Source: an uncultured Flavobacteriaceae bacterium
Lineage (GTDB): Bacteria; Bacteroidota; Bacteroidia; Flavobacteriales; Flavobacteriaceae
Length of the DNA: 51,510 bases
Reading direction: 5' to 3'
NCBI GenBank assembly: GCA_905480425.1
Contig: CAJQQG010000074.1
Location: 1-51,510 of the forward strand
Both the position numbers and the translations under genes were made by a program. Under the pieces are notes generated by a model. That model worked only from the letters and a program-made list of their open reading frames with translations, had not been told where the DNA came from and ran no database searches. This document shows positions 44,418-51,510 of the stretch, one piece after another (position 1 is the first letter of the stretch; each line of letters starts with the position of its first letter).

Positions 44418-45122
44418 TTAAGAAATATTTAAAACATCCTGCATGGTGAAGATTCCTTTTTTATCTACCAGCCATTCTGCTGCAATTATTGCTCCTTGGG
44501 CAAAGCCATCTCGATTGAAAGCCTCATGCTTAAGACTAATTTTATCAACTCCAGAACGGAAAGTAACAATGTGCTTTCCGGGTATTTCCCCTTCTCTTAT
44601 TGATTCAATATTAAGCTTTTCTAAACCAGTGCCATTTAATTCCCATTCTTTAAAATAATCATTACTTAAAAGTGGCTTTGCAAGTGACAATGCGGTACCA
44701 CTCGGTGCATCTAGCTTATGAACATGATGAATTTCTTTCATGCTTACTTTATATTCTTGCTTATGAGGTTCTATAAGACTTGCCGCTAAAGCATTTAATT
44801 TAAAAAATAAATTAACACCAATGCTAAAATTGGATGCATAAAGAAAGGCTGTGTTTTTTTCTTCACAAAATCGTGTTATTTCTTCAAATTTATCAAGCCA
44901 ACCTGTCGTTCCGCAAACAACTGGAATGTTAAGTTGCAGGGCTTTTTTAATATTAAACACTGCAGCATCAGGAACACTAAAGTTTATAGCAATATCTGCC
45001 TGTTCTAAATCTCCTTCCTCCATATTTTTATCTGCGATATAGACAATTTCATGCTTTCTTTCTTTTGCAGATTTCTCAATGGTTTGTCCCATTTTTCCAT
45101 AACCTAATAGTCCAATTTTCAT
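44418..45122 (-). CDS. dapB: 4-hydroxy-tetrahydrodipicolinate reductase
   Basis: DapB makes tetrahydrodipicolinate, upstream of DapD (also in this window), for lysine and meso-diaminopimelate. The 234 residues show the Rossmann start MKIGLLGYGKMGQTIEKSA, VVCGTTGWLDKF, YASNFSIGVN and the catalytic/substrate loop EIHHVHKLDAPSGTALSLAK. Short compared with the E. coli enzyme, as is common in Bacteroidota. It is 13 bp after the DUF5683 gene and 48 bp before lepB. Confidence 0.96.
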   Translation of the reverse strand: MKIGLLGYGKMGQTIEKSAKERKHEIVYIADKNMEEGDLEQADIAINFSVPDAAVFNIKKALQLNIPVVCGTTGWLDKFEEITRFCEEKNTAFLYASNFSIGVNLFFKLNALAASLIEPHKQEYKVSMKEIHHVHKLDAPSGTALSLAKPLLSNDYFKEWELNGTGLEKLNIESIREGEIPGKHIVTFRSGVDKISLKHEAFNRDGFAQGAIIAAEWLVDKKGIFTMQDVLNIS

Positions 45123-45135
45123 TTATTCTAGGTAT

Positions 45136-45744
45136 TCAATTAAATTTTATAGCCAAGCTTAAGCCAGTCATTTCAGTATCAAATATAAAATTTGGAGCCA
45201 CACTTAAGTCATCATTTACATTAAATTGAAGTAAGTGAGCACTTACATTTGCATCAAGTATATTTAGCATATATGCCGCAGCTGCCAAAATCATTGAAAT
45301 ATCTCTATAATTTTTATGAAAGTCCATTCCAAGTAATAATTGTTCTGTTGTAATAGGAATATCTGTTTCAAGAAATTCATCATCAAAAAAACCATTTTTT
45401 CTTCTTTTATAAGCTGTTCGGTATTTATTCATTTCCTTATTATTTAAATCATAATAATAAAGAGAAGCTCCTATAGCTGCATATACCATTGGAACTTTCC
45501 AGGATTTTCCAGTATAAACCTGACCTAATCCTGGTATAATAGCTGAATAAAATGCAGCTTTTGATGGGGTAAGTGGGTCCTCAATAAGACGAAGAATTCT
45601 TTGGGAATATTGTTTGCCGCTACCAATAGAATCTGGTGCGGTTATTGTATTTAAACTATCATCTTTTTTTACTTTTTCTTCTTGTGAAAAAAGAATAGTT
45701 AAATTAAAGTAAAAGAAGAAAAATAAAAAAATATTAGATTTCAC
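45136..45744 (-). CDS. DUF5683 family exported protein
   Basis: A 202-residue protein with an N-terminal signal peptide (IFLFFFFYFNLTILFSQE) and a DUF5683 core: PSKAAFYSAIIPGLGQVYTG, KSWKVPMVYAAIGASLYYYD, then DISMILAAAAYMLNILDANV. Two or three hydrophobic stretches suggest a membrane or outer-membrane association. The start must be the GTG at 45744, because an in-frame stop lies two codons upstream and the next Met is past the signal peptide. It overlaps the 3' end of parB by 11 bp. Function unknown; conserved position between parB and dapB in flavobacteria. Confidence 0.85.
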   Translation of the reverse strand: MKSNIFLFFFFYFNLTILFSQEEKVKKDDSLNTITAPDSIGSGKQYSQRILRLIEDPLTPSKAAFYSAIIPGLGQVYTGKSWKVPMVYAAIGASLYYYDLNNKEMNKYRTAYKRRKNGFFDDEFLETDIPITTEQLLLGMDFHKNYRDISMILAAAAYMLNILDANVSAHLLQFNVNDDLSVAPNFIFDTEMTGLSLAIKFN

Positions 45745-46627
45745 CTTTTACCTTGTTTAAAATATGTTGAAGTTTTTTCTGAGAATCAAATCTAATTTTC
45801 AATACACCCTTTCCCTCACTATTGGCTGATACTGTAACAGGAGTTTCAAAAAGTATTTCTAAATCATGAGCGGCTTGTTTTACAAAAGGGGGACTATAAG
45901 AAGAGCCTTTATAAGTTTTAGGTTCTTTTGTGTTTCTTACCAAGATCTCGGTAGCTCGAACCGAAAGTCTTTTTTTTACAATTAGTTTGTACAGATCCAA
46001 CTGGGTTTCGATATTGTCTACATTTACGAGTGCACGCCCATGACCCATACTTACAAAACCATCTCGAATTCCTGTCTGAATAATAGGATCTAATTTAAGT
46101 AAGCGAATATAGTTAGTTATGGTTGAGCGTTTTTTACCAACACGTTCGCTTAATTGATCTTGGGTTAGATTGATATCTTCAATTAATCGTTGATATGAAA
46201 GTCCAATTTCAATAGGATCAAGATCTTGGCGCTGAATATTTTCCACTAAAGCCATTTCTAAAGATTCCTGATCATTTGCCAGCCTAATATAAGCAGGAAT
46301 ACTTTTTAACCCAGCCATTTTAGATGCTTTAAACCGACGTTCTCCTGACACTAATTCAAAGAGGTTTTCTTTTACTTTTCTTACTGTAACTGGCTGAATA
46401 ATTCCCAATTCTTTAATAGAGGTACTAAGCTCTTTAAGTGCTTCTTCATTAAAATGTGTCCTAGGCTGAGACGGATTGGCACTAATTCTATCTAATGGTA
46501 AATCAATAATATTACCAATGACTCCTCCAGTATTTATATTCTTTGCAGAGTCAATTGAGTTTTCAGGATCGTTTAAAAGAGCTGATAGACCTCTTCCTAA
46601 AGCAGGTTTTTTATTAGATTTTGCCAT
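45734..46627 (-). CDS. parB: Chromosome-partitioning protein ParB
   Basis: ParB binds parS sites and spreads as a CTP-dependent clamp. The 297 residues show RISANPSQPRTHFNEEALKE, the CTPase motif LVSGERRFKASKMAGL, the helix-turn-helix LTQDQLSERVGKKRSTITNY and a C-terminal dimerisation segment. Five bases follow parA, so they are one unit. I did not find a perfect palindromic parS by eye within the window. Confidence 0.97.
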   Translation of the reverse strand: MAKSNKKPALGRGLSALLNDPENSIDSAKNINTGGVIGNIIDLPLDRISANPSQPRTHFNEEALKELSTSIKELGIIQPVTVRKVKENLFELVSGERRFKASKMAGLKSIPAYIRLANDQESLEMALVENIQRQDLDPIEIGLSYQRLIEDINLTQDQLSERVGKKRSTITNYIRLLKLDPIIQTGIRDGFVSMGHGRALVNVDNIETQLDLYKLIVKKRLSVRATEILVRNTKEPKTYKGSSYSPPFVKQAAHDLEILFETPVTVSANSEGKGVLKIRFDSQKKLQHILNKVKGEI

Positions 46628-46632
46628 GAGAA

Positions 46633-47397
46633 TTATTTATTCCGTTTTAAAATTTCACTTCCTAATGAAAGATAACTTTTAGCCCCTCTACTAGAGGCAT
46701 CATAAGTGATGATGTCTTCTCCAAAACTAGGAGCTTCACTTAGTCTAATATTACGTTGGATAATAGTTTTAAACACCATTTTTCCAAAATGTTTTTTTAC
46801 TTCTTCCACTACTTGATTAGATAAGCGTAAACGAGTATCGTACATGGTCAGCAAAAGACCTTCGATATCAAGATCTTTGTTGTGAAGCTTTTGAACACTT
46901 TTTATGGTATTTAATAATTTTCCAAGACCTTCTAAAGCAAAATATTCACATTGAATTGGTATGATAACAGCATCTGCAGCGACTAAGCCGTTTAATGTAA
47001 TAAGTCCTAGAGAAGGTGCACAATCAATTAAAATATAATCATAAGACTCTTTGGTCTCTTTGAGTGCTTTTTTAAGCATATACTCTCTTTCCTCTTTATT
47101 AACCAGTTCAATTTCAGAAGCAACAAGATCTATATGAGAGGGTATTAAGTCTAGGTTGGGGCTTTTGGTGGTTACGATAGCATCAGCTGGATTAATACTA
47201 TGTTCTAAAAGTTGGTAAGTGCCATAGTTAGCTTTGTTAACATCAACTCCAAGACCAGAGGTTGCATTTGCTTGTGGGTCTGCGTCAATAAGGAGTATCT
47301 TTTTTTCAAGAACTCCTAAAGCAGCTGCTAAGTTTACCGCTGTAGTGGTTTTTCCTACTCCTCCTTTTTGATTAGCAATTGCTATAATTTTACCCAT
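46633..47397 (-). CDS. parA: Chromosome-partitioning ATPase ParA
   Basis: ParA is the Walker-type ATPase partner of ParB for origin segregation. The 254 residues have the deviant Walker A QKGGVGKTTTAVNLAAAL, LLIDADPQANATSGLGV, DYILIDCAPSLGLITLNGL and a C-terminal SYLSLGSEILKR segment. A one-mismatch -7 box (TATTTTTA, 47418-47425) lies 20 bases upstream in the 98 bp gap after the DivIC-like gene. Confidence 0.97.
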   Translation of the reverse strand: MGKIIAIANQKGGVGKTTTAVNLAAALGVLEKKILLIDADPQANATSGLGVDVNKANYGTYQLLEHSINPADAIVTTKSPNLDLIPSHIDLVASEIELVNKEEREYMLKKALKETKESYDYILIDCAPSLGLITLNGLVAADAVIIPIQCEYFALEGLGKLLNTIKSVQKLHNKDLDIEGLLLTMYDTRLRLSNQVVEEVKKHFGKMVFKTIIQRNIRLSEAPSFGEDIITYDASSRGAKSYLSLGSEILKRNK

Positions 47398-47495
47398 TAA
47401 TTTATTTTAAGAGCCACTAAAAATACAATTATTTAACTCCTAATAAAAGATTCCAGTGGCCAATTATTTTATTGAGTATTTAGTTAGAAATAACC

Positions 47496-47825
47496 TTATT
47501 TATTAAGAAGTGTATCGGAAAGCTCGATAATAAAAATAGTTTCATTTTTCTTTTTATGGCCATAACGTTCTCTCGCAAAATGCTCAAGACTATCTTCGTT
47601 TTGAAGTTGTTGGATGGCATACTTATCATCTCTTATGATTTTTGTTAGTGCATCCTGTTCCAACTCTAAAGCTTCAATCTCATCGTTTAATTCATCATGG
47701 ATAGTCCAGGAATGGGTATCTAAGAATAACATCCAAACAATAAAAACAAGGAGAATCCCACCATAGAGTAAATAGCTCTTTTTAATTTCCTTAAAATAAC
47801 TCAAGTATGAACCAAAGATGCTCAT
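47496..47825 (-). CDS. DivIC/FtsB-like septum formation initiator
   Basis: A 109-residue bitopic protein: a short cytoplasmic N-terminus, one membrane helix (SYLLYGGILLVFIVWMLFLD, about 17-36), then a coiled coil (DELNDEIEALELEQDALTKI) and a LEHFARERYGHKKKNE motif typical of FtsB/DivIC. It probably joins the divisome FtsQ/FtsL complex. It is the last gene after a cytochrome c gene whose stop it overlaps by 4 bp (ATGA), an unusual partner for a division gene. Confidence 0.88.
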   Translation of the reverse strand: MSIFGSYLSYFKEIKKSYLLYGGILLVFIVWMLFLDTHSWTIHDELNDEIEALELEQDALTKIIRDDKYAIQQLQNEDSLEHFARERYGHKKKNETIFIIELSDTLLNK

Positions 47826-48235
47826 TCTAATATTGACTTAGAAATTTTAGAAACTTGATTTGGGGTAATAAAGGCTGATGTTTTATTACCCCATTCATTT
47901 AAGATATAATTCATAACATCAGCAACTTCTTCATTATCTAGTCCCTGTCTTAACATTATACCATCGTATTCTTCATTATTTACAATAATCTTACCTCTCA
48001 AGCCATACTTAATTCCAGCAATACTAAGGTTTGTATTTTCCAACAAATAATCAGATGCTTTTAAAGGAGGAAACACACCGAAGACTCCTATTCCACTTGA
48101 TAAATGGCACTGTAAACAAAAATCTTGATAGATTTCTGAACCTGCTTTTATACTTTCTTTTTTTGTTTTATTTTGAAACAAGAGGGAGGAAAAAATCCCC
48201 AAACTGAGTAAATATATTAGCACTATAATTTTCAT
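47822..48235 (-). CDS. Exported c-type cytochrome
   Basis: A 137-residue mono-heme cytochrome c: an N-terminal signal peptide (IIVLIYLLSLGIFSSLLF), the heme attachment site CLQCH at about residues 40-44, and a distal Met candidate in YDGIMLRQGLDNEEVADVMN. It probably accepts electrons from the sugar dehydrogenase whose gene overlaps it by one base (TAATG), passing them to the respiratory chain; that pairing is inference. It is followed by the DivIC-like gene with an ATGA overlap. Confidence 0.9.
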   Translation of the reverse strand: MKIIVLIYLLSLGIFSSLLFQNKTKKESIKAGSEIYQDFCLQCHLSSGIGVFGVFPPLKASDYLLENTNLSIAGIKYGLRGKIIVNNEEYDGIMLRQGLDNEEVADVMNYILNEWGNKTSAFITPNQVSKISKSILE

Positions 48236-49350
48236 TAGAGCGGCATTATTTTTATAATTCCTTTTCCTTCAACACCGACATATAAATAACCATCGGGACC
48301 TTGTTTTACATTTCGTACTCGACCAATTTTATCAAGAATCTTTTCTCTTTTAACTACTTTGTTTCCCTCAATAACAAGACGCTCTAAGTATTCAAATTTT
48401 AGTGATCCGACAAAGAGGTTGTTTTTCCAATCCTTATATACATCTGAGGTAGAAAATGCCATTCCACTAGGAGCAATGGAAGGAACCCAATAATAAAAGG
48501 GTTGTTCCATTTTAGGACTACTTGTTTTATCCGTAATAGGTGTTCCGCTGTAGTTAATTCCATATGTAATTATAGGCCATCCAAAGTTTTTCCCACTTTC
48601 CAATTTGTTAATTTCATCACCTCCTTTTGGTCCATGTTCATTTACCCATATAACACCTGTGTAAGGGTGAACTGTCATTCCTTGTGGATTTCTATGTCCA
48701 TATGAAAATATAGCCTGTTTGGCTTTAGGAGAAGAAAGGAAGGGATTGTCTTCAGGAATACTTCCATCTAAATTTAGACGATATACTTTCCCGCCATCAC
48801 GAGAAATGTCTTGAGGGTTTTGATCTCTATTTCCACGGTCACCCACTGAAAAATATATATGACCTTTTTCATCAAAAGCAATTCTTGAGCCAAAATGTTG
48901 TCCTTTTTTGGTATTTGGTGATGCTTTATAAAGTAGAGAAACCTTCTCCAAATTATTACCTACTAAGGTTGCTTGGTATAATGAGGTATTTCCACCAGGA
49001 TTATCTCCTAATGAAGAAGCTAGAGTGAGATATATAAGGTTATTGTTTTTAAATTCTGGATGGAGGGCTACGTCTAAAAGACCACCTTGACCTCTAAGGT
49101 AGACTTCTGGCAAACCTAATACAACCTTTTTTATTCCATCGCTAACACGGTATAGTGTGCCTGAAAGTTCCGTAACCAAAAGGTCACTTTCGTTTATAAA
49201 ATCCATACCCCAAGGAATATCAATTCCATCAACAACTAATTCAAATGAATAGTTAATAGCCGAAGGAGTTTCTATTGCAGGGTAGTTTTCCTGTGCGCAT
49301 CCCATAGTAACAAAGAAGACACAGCATGTAAAGTTTAGGAAATAATTCAT
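48235..49350 (-). CDS. PQQ-dependent sugar/aldose dehydrogenase (GSDH, YliI/Asd-like)
   Basis: A 371-residue beta-propeller of the glucose/sorbosone dehydrogenase family, exported as a probable lipoprotein (VTMGC, Cys18). Family marks: IPWGMDFINESDLLVTELSG, GGLLDVALHPEFKNNNLIYL, GQHFGSRIAFDEKGHIYFSV with the likely catalytic His, YGHRNPQGMTVHP, WVNEHGPKGGDEINKLE and YYWVPSIAPSGMAF. It likely oxidises aldoses with PQQ; no PQQ biosynthesis gene is in the window. The cytochrome c gene follows with a 1 bp overlap. A two-part promoter lies 22 bases upstream. Confidence 0.92.
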   Translation of the reverse strand: MNYFLNFTCCVFFVTMGCAQENYPAIETPSAINYSFELVVDGIDIPWGMDFINESDLLVTELSGTLYRVSDGIKKVVLGLPEVYLRGQGGLLDVALHPEFKNNNLIYLTLASSLGDNPGGNTSLYQATLVGNNLEKVSLLYKASPNTKKGQHFGSRIAFDEKGHIYFSVGDRGNRDQNPQDISRDGGKVYRLNLDGSIPEDNPFLSSPKAKQAIFSYGHRNPQGMTVHPYTGVIWVNEHGPKGGDEINKLESGKNFGWPIITYGINYSGTPITDKTSSPKMEQPFYYWVPSIAPSGMAFSTSDVYKDWKNNLFVGSLKFEYLERLVIEGNKVVKREKILDKIGRVRNVKQGPDGYLYVGVEGKGIIKIMPL

Positions 49351-49708
49351 TTTTATTAAATATTTATCAAATCAAATATACAAAACACCTCATATAAATT
49401 TCAAAAGATTAGCTATTTTAGAAAAGTATAAAAACTCAACAATATTTTAATAATAAATATGGTTGAAAATTATTTTTTAGGAATATTTTTATTCATTAGA
49501 ACTGTGATTTATTATTAATTTTAGTTATTACTCAAAATTTTTTAAGTCAAAAATGGTTTTTGCAATTTTTTTATAGGATTATCCTTTTCGATATTTTAAT
49601 TATTAATTTTATTGTAGCATCACTTATTTCAATTAAAAATAGAGCGAAACAGGCATTTACCCCGTCATTTTAAGCAATCAAATAATTTATAAATTAAAAA
49701 AAACATAC
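49351..49708. other. Divergent AT-rich intergenic region (358 bp)
   Basis: The largest gene-free stretch in the window. It holds the sugar dehydrogenase promoter on the minus strand (49373-49405). On the plus strand I see only weak promoter possibilities, for example TTTTTG at 49557-49562 and TATCCTTTT at 49580-49588 with 17 bp between, which do not fit the consensus well. No ORF, tRNA or strong hairpin was seen. Confidence 0.6.
49373..49405 (-). promoter_or_regulatory. Two-part promoter (TTTG, 21 bp, TATATTTG) of the sugar dehydrogenase-cytochrome c unit
   Basis: On the reverse strand TTTG (49405-49402) and TATATTTG (49380-49373) are 21 bp apart, matching the Bacteroidota -33/-7 pattern (TTG, 17-23 bp, TAnnTTTG). 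The ATG at 49350 follows after 22 bases. Confidence 0.65.
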
Positions 49709-51127
49709 ATGAATCATCCTCTTCAATTAAAAATATTGTTAATATTTTATTTTATGATAACCTCTTGTAATATTAACGAAAATAACAAACAAAAAGAAGA
49801 AGCTATAACCATTAGGGATCCTCACTTAAACTATTTTTCGTACGTCCCTAATTCTACAGACCGAATAATTTCTCGATCTAATTATGCAGATAAGTTATAT
49901 GGGTTTTGGTTGGCACAATGCATAGCCAACTGGACTGGATTAGTCACTGAAATGGATAAAATTGGAAATATTGGTGAAATTAAAACAGGGGATTTTTATA
50001 CTCGAGAAGATTGGGGAACCCCAGACCTTCCAAATATATGGTCAGGAGATAAATCAAGTGATTTCTCTGAAACTATAGATTTTGTCTTTCGGGATGAAGA
50101 TCAGGTTTGGGGGGCTGATGATGACACTGATGTTGAATATATGTACCAACATTTGTTATACATTAACAAAACTTCTGTTTTAACCGGTGAACAGATAAGA
50201 GATGGATGGTTAAAGCATATGAAGCATGAAGAAGAAAATTATTTATGGGTTGCAAATCAGCGAGCTTTAGAACTCATGTTGAATGGAATTATACCTCCTG
50301 CCACGAGTGATCCTGAAATTTCTAAAGACTCTATTTATGATAATTATCATGAAATGATTGATGCTCAGTTGACTACAGAGATTTTTGGGTTTTTTGCACC
50401 CTCACGTCCAGACATTGCTTTGAAAATGGCAAAGAGACCTATTCAAACTACTGCAAGGGAAAATGCACTATGGATATCAGAATTCTATGTTATTTTATAT
50501 TCTTTAGCTTCATATGTAGACCAAAATTTATCAAAAAAAGAACAAACTCAATGGATGGCTAATCAAGCTAGAAAAAGACTTCCTAAAAACTCTTATGCTG
50601 CAAAAATGTTTGACTTTGTTAAGAGCAAATATGACACAAATGTATCATGGGAAGATGCTCGAGATTCTGTTTACTTAAGATACCAAGTTAATCAAGAGGA
50701 TGGTTATAAAATAACAGCTAAAAAAATATTTTGTAATGGTTGTTTTGTTGGTGGAATTAATTTTGCTTCTAGTATTGTTAGTCTTTTATACGGAGAAGGT
50801 GACTTAAAAGAAACTATAAAAATAGGTACCTTATCTGGTTGGGATTCTGATAATCCCACAGCAACTTGGGGAGGTCTTCTGGGTTTTATGTATGGAAAGG
50901 AGGGAGTAGAAAAAGCCTTTGACCATAAATTTTCAGATAAATTTAATATTCATAGAACTCGTGTTAATTTTCCAAATAATGGAATGGACAATTTTAAAAA
51001 TATGTCTAAAACAGGTATCTATATTATAGATCGAGTTGTACAGGAAGAAATGAATGGAGGTATTGATCTTGAAAAGAATGTTTGGTATATTCCTTCAATT
51101 GATTTAAAAATCGAGCCAAATAAATAA
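49709..51127 (+). CDS. Exported ADP-ribosylglycohydrolase-family lipoprotein
   Basis: A 472-residue protein with a type II signal (FYFMITSC, Cys20) and an all-helical ADP-ribosylglycohydrolase-like domain. DKLYGFWLAQCIANWTGL (61-78) matches the family opening. Metal-binding candidates are ADDDTDVEYMYQ (Asp137-139, Asp141) and GWDSDNPTATWGG (377-389; Asp379, Asp381). DraG/ARH enzymes remove ADP-ribose from proteins in the cytoplasm, so a lipoprotein on this fold is noteworthy; the substrate might instead be a non-ADP-ribose glycosidic compound. It stands alone between divergent genes and tRNAs. Confidence 0.85.
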   Translation: MNHPLQLKILLIFYFMITSCNINENNKQKEEAITIRDPHLNYFSYVPNSTDRIISRSNYADKLYGFWLAQCIANWTGLVTEMDKIGNIGEIKTGDFYTREDWGTPDLPNIWSGDKSSDFSETIDFVFRDEDQVWGADDDTDVEYMYQHLLYINKTSVLTGEQIRDGWLKHMKHEEENYLWVANQRALELMLNGIIPPATSDPEISKDSIYDNYHEMIDAQLTTEIFGFFAPSRPDIALKMAKRPIQTTARENALWISEFYVILYSLASYVDQNLSKKEQTQWMANQARKRLPKNSYAAKMFDFVKSKYDTNVSWEDARDSVYLRYQVNQEDGYKITAKKIFCNGCFVGGINFASSIVSLLYGEGDLKETIKIGTLSGWDSDNPTATWGGLLGFMYGKEGVEKAFDHKFSDKFNIHRTRVNFPNNGMDNFKNMSKTGIYIIDRVVQEEMNGGIDLEKNVWYIPSIDLKIEPNK

Positions 51128-51162
51128 TCTAAGAGCGGTTTATTTAATTGAAGGTAAACGGG

Positions 51163-51179
51163 ATATCTTTTGAAGATAT
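51163..51179. terminator. Perfect 7 bp hairpin between the ADP-ribosylglycohydrolase-like gene and tRNA-Pro
   Basis: ATATCTT, loop TTG, AAGATAT form a perfect palindrome 36 bases after the stop codon at 51127 and 15 bases past the 3' end of tRNA-Pro(GGG) on the other strand. The stem is AT-rich and only a short T-run follows, so terminator function in either direction is weakly supported. Confidence 0.35.
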
Positions 51180-51190
51180 TTATCATGGAT

Positions 51191-51268
<78 letters not shown>

Positions 51269-51292
51269 AATTGTAAGGTATGGTATAATTAG

Positions 51293-51367
51293 TCGGGGTG
51301 GCAGGATTCGAACCTGCGACCTCCTGCTCCCAAAGCAGGCGCGATGACCGGGCTACGCTACACCCCG
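51293..51367 (-). tRNA. tRNA-Pro (anticodon TGG)
   Basis: A 75-base cloverleaf on the reverse strand: acceptor CGGGGTG pairs with CACCCCG, anticodon stem CCTGC/GCAGG around loop TTTGGGA (anticodon TGG, reads CCA/CCG), T arm GCAGG-TTCGAAT-CCTGC, discriminator A, no encoded CCA. It is 24 bases upstream of the GGG isoacceptor and probably shares its transcript. Confidence 0.94.
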
Positions 51368-51434
51368 AAAAAGTGTGTGCAAATATAGTATTTAATAAAA
51401 CTCAAACAAACACTAGAGCACCTTTCTTGAAACT

Positions 51435-51510
51435 TTATTTTATTGTTACTGTTAACCCCTGATTATCAGTATTTAAATAGATTTTTTTCTTTTTATTTTT
51501 CATTCTGAAA
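51435..51510 (-). CDS. Possible 3' end of a gene entering from the right edge
   Basis: A reverse frame is open from the window edge for 24 codons to a TAA at 51437-51435, ending IYLNTDNQGLTVTIK. The composition looks protein-like, but the stretch is too short to separate from chance in AT-rich DNA. If real, it lies upstream of the tRNA-Pro pair on the same strand. Confidence 0.28.
   Translation of the reverse strand, partial: FRMKNKKKKIYLNTDNQGLTVTIK

Noticed and set aside
47413-47458. Inverted repeat GCCACT ... AGTGGC upstream of parA
   Set aside because: Only 6 bp of stem with a loop of more than 30 bases. Likely chance, although it encloses a near-consensus -7 box.
49557-49588. Plus-strand promoter for the ADP-ribosylglycohydrolase-like gene (TTTTTG ... 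TATCCTTTT)
   Set aside because: The -7 part does not match TAnnTTTG and the site is more than 100 bases from the ATG. Too weak to list as a promoter.

Overview
The window looks like a core chromosomal segment from a low-G+C member of the Bacteroidota, most likely a marine-type Flavobacteriia. By eye the G+C is roughly one third. Clade markers include a GldI-type gliding-motility prolyl isomerase, DUF5606, DUF3810, DUF5683 and a four-repeat DUF349 protein. Others are a double-length signal peptidase I, WbqC, a RelA/SpoT protein next to a Fur-like regulator, an OstA-like protein, and Bacteroidota-style -7 promoter boxes (TAnnTTTG). There is no CRISPR array, insertion sequence, phage or integrase gene. 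Almost every gene is housekeeping or envelope related and tightly packed, so this does not look like an accessory island.

Layout from left to right. Bases 1-8234 are minus strand: the start of a NagX-like acyltransferase, a GH20 hexosaminidase lipoprotein, a carboxypeptidase-regulatory-like secreted protein, uvrB and a two-gene ABC-2 transporter. A lone plus-strand gene (8237-9298) of unknown function has a kinase-like residue pattern. Bases 9295-13604 (minus) hold dapD, a tsaC/YrdC homologue, cca, heme A synthase and a pRiA4b ORF-3 family gene. Bases 13695-15983 (plus) hold ruvX, def, a DUF5606 gene and mazG.

Bases 15953-33606 are a long minus-strand run: DUF349 protein, aroE, two tandem DUF368 genes, a TPR protein, a class III aminotransferase, an OstA-like protein, purA, a Fur-like gene, a RelA/SpoT gene, a SPOUT methyltransferase, DUF3810, a cyclophilin-FKBP fusion, gldI and a DHH phosphoesterase. 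Then ndk (plus) meets a DUF721 gene, a small lipoprotein gene and recF (minus).

Bases 36033-42062 (plus) form one operon-like chain: TPR membrane protein, ribH, a small membrane protein, mutL, two rhomboids and an EEP-family protein, mostly joined by 0-1 bp junctions. Bases 42059-47397 (minus) hold parA-parB-DUF5683-dapB-lepB-wbqC. Bases 47496-49350 (minus) hold a PQQ-type sugar dehydrogenase, a cytochrome c and a DivIC/FtsB-like gene. A secreted ADP-ribosylglycohydrolase-family lipoprotein (49709-51127, plus) and two tRNA-Pro genes (minus) close the window.

I see no convincing new multi-gene system. The items most worth a second look are the kinase-like orphan at 8237-9298, the secreted ADP-ribosylglycohydrolase-like lipoprotein, the tandem DUF368 pair, a MutL whose endonuclease motifs are altered, a recurring short-spaced -7 box with near-leaderless cases, and the fact that all four convergent protein-gene pairs overlap at their stop codons.
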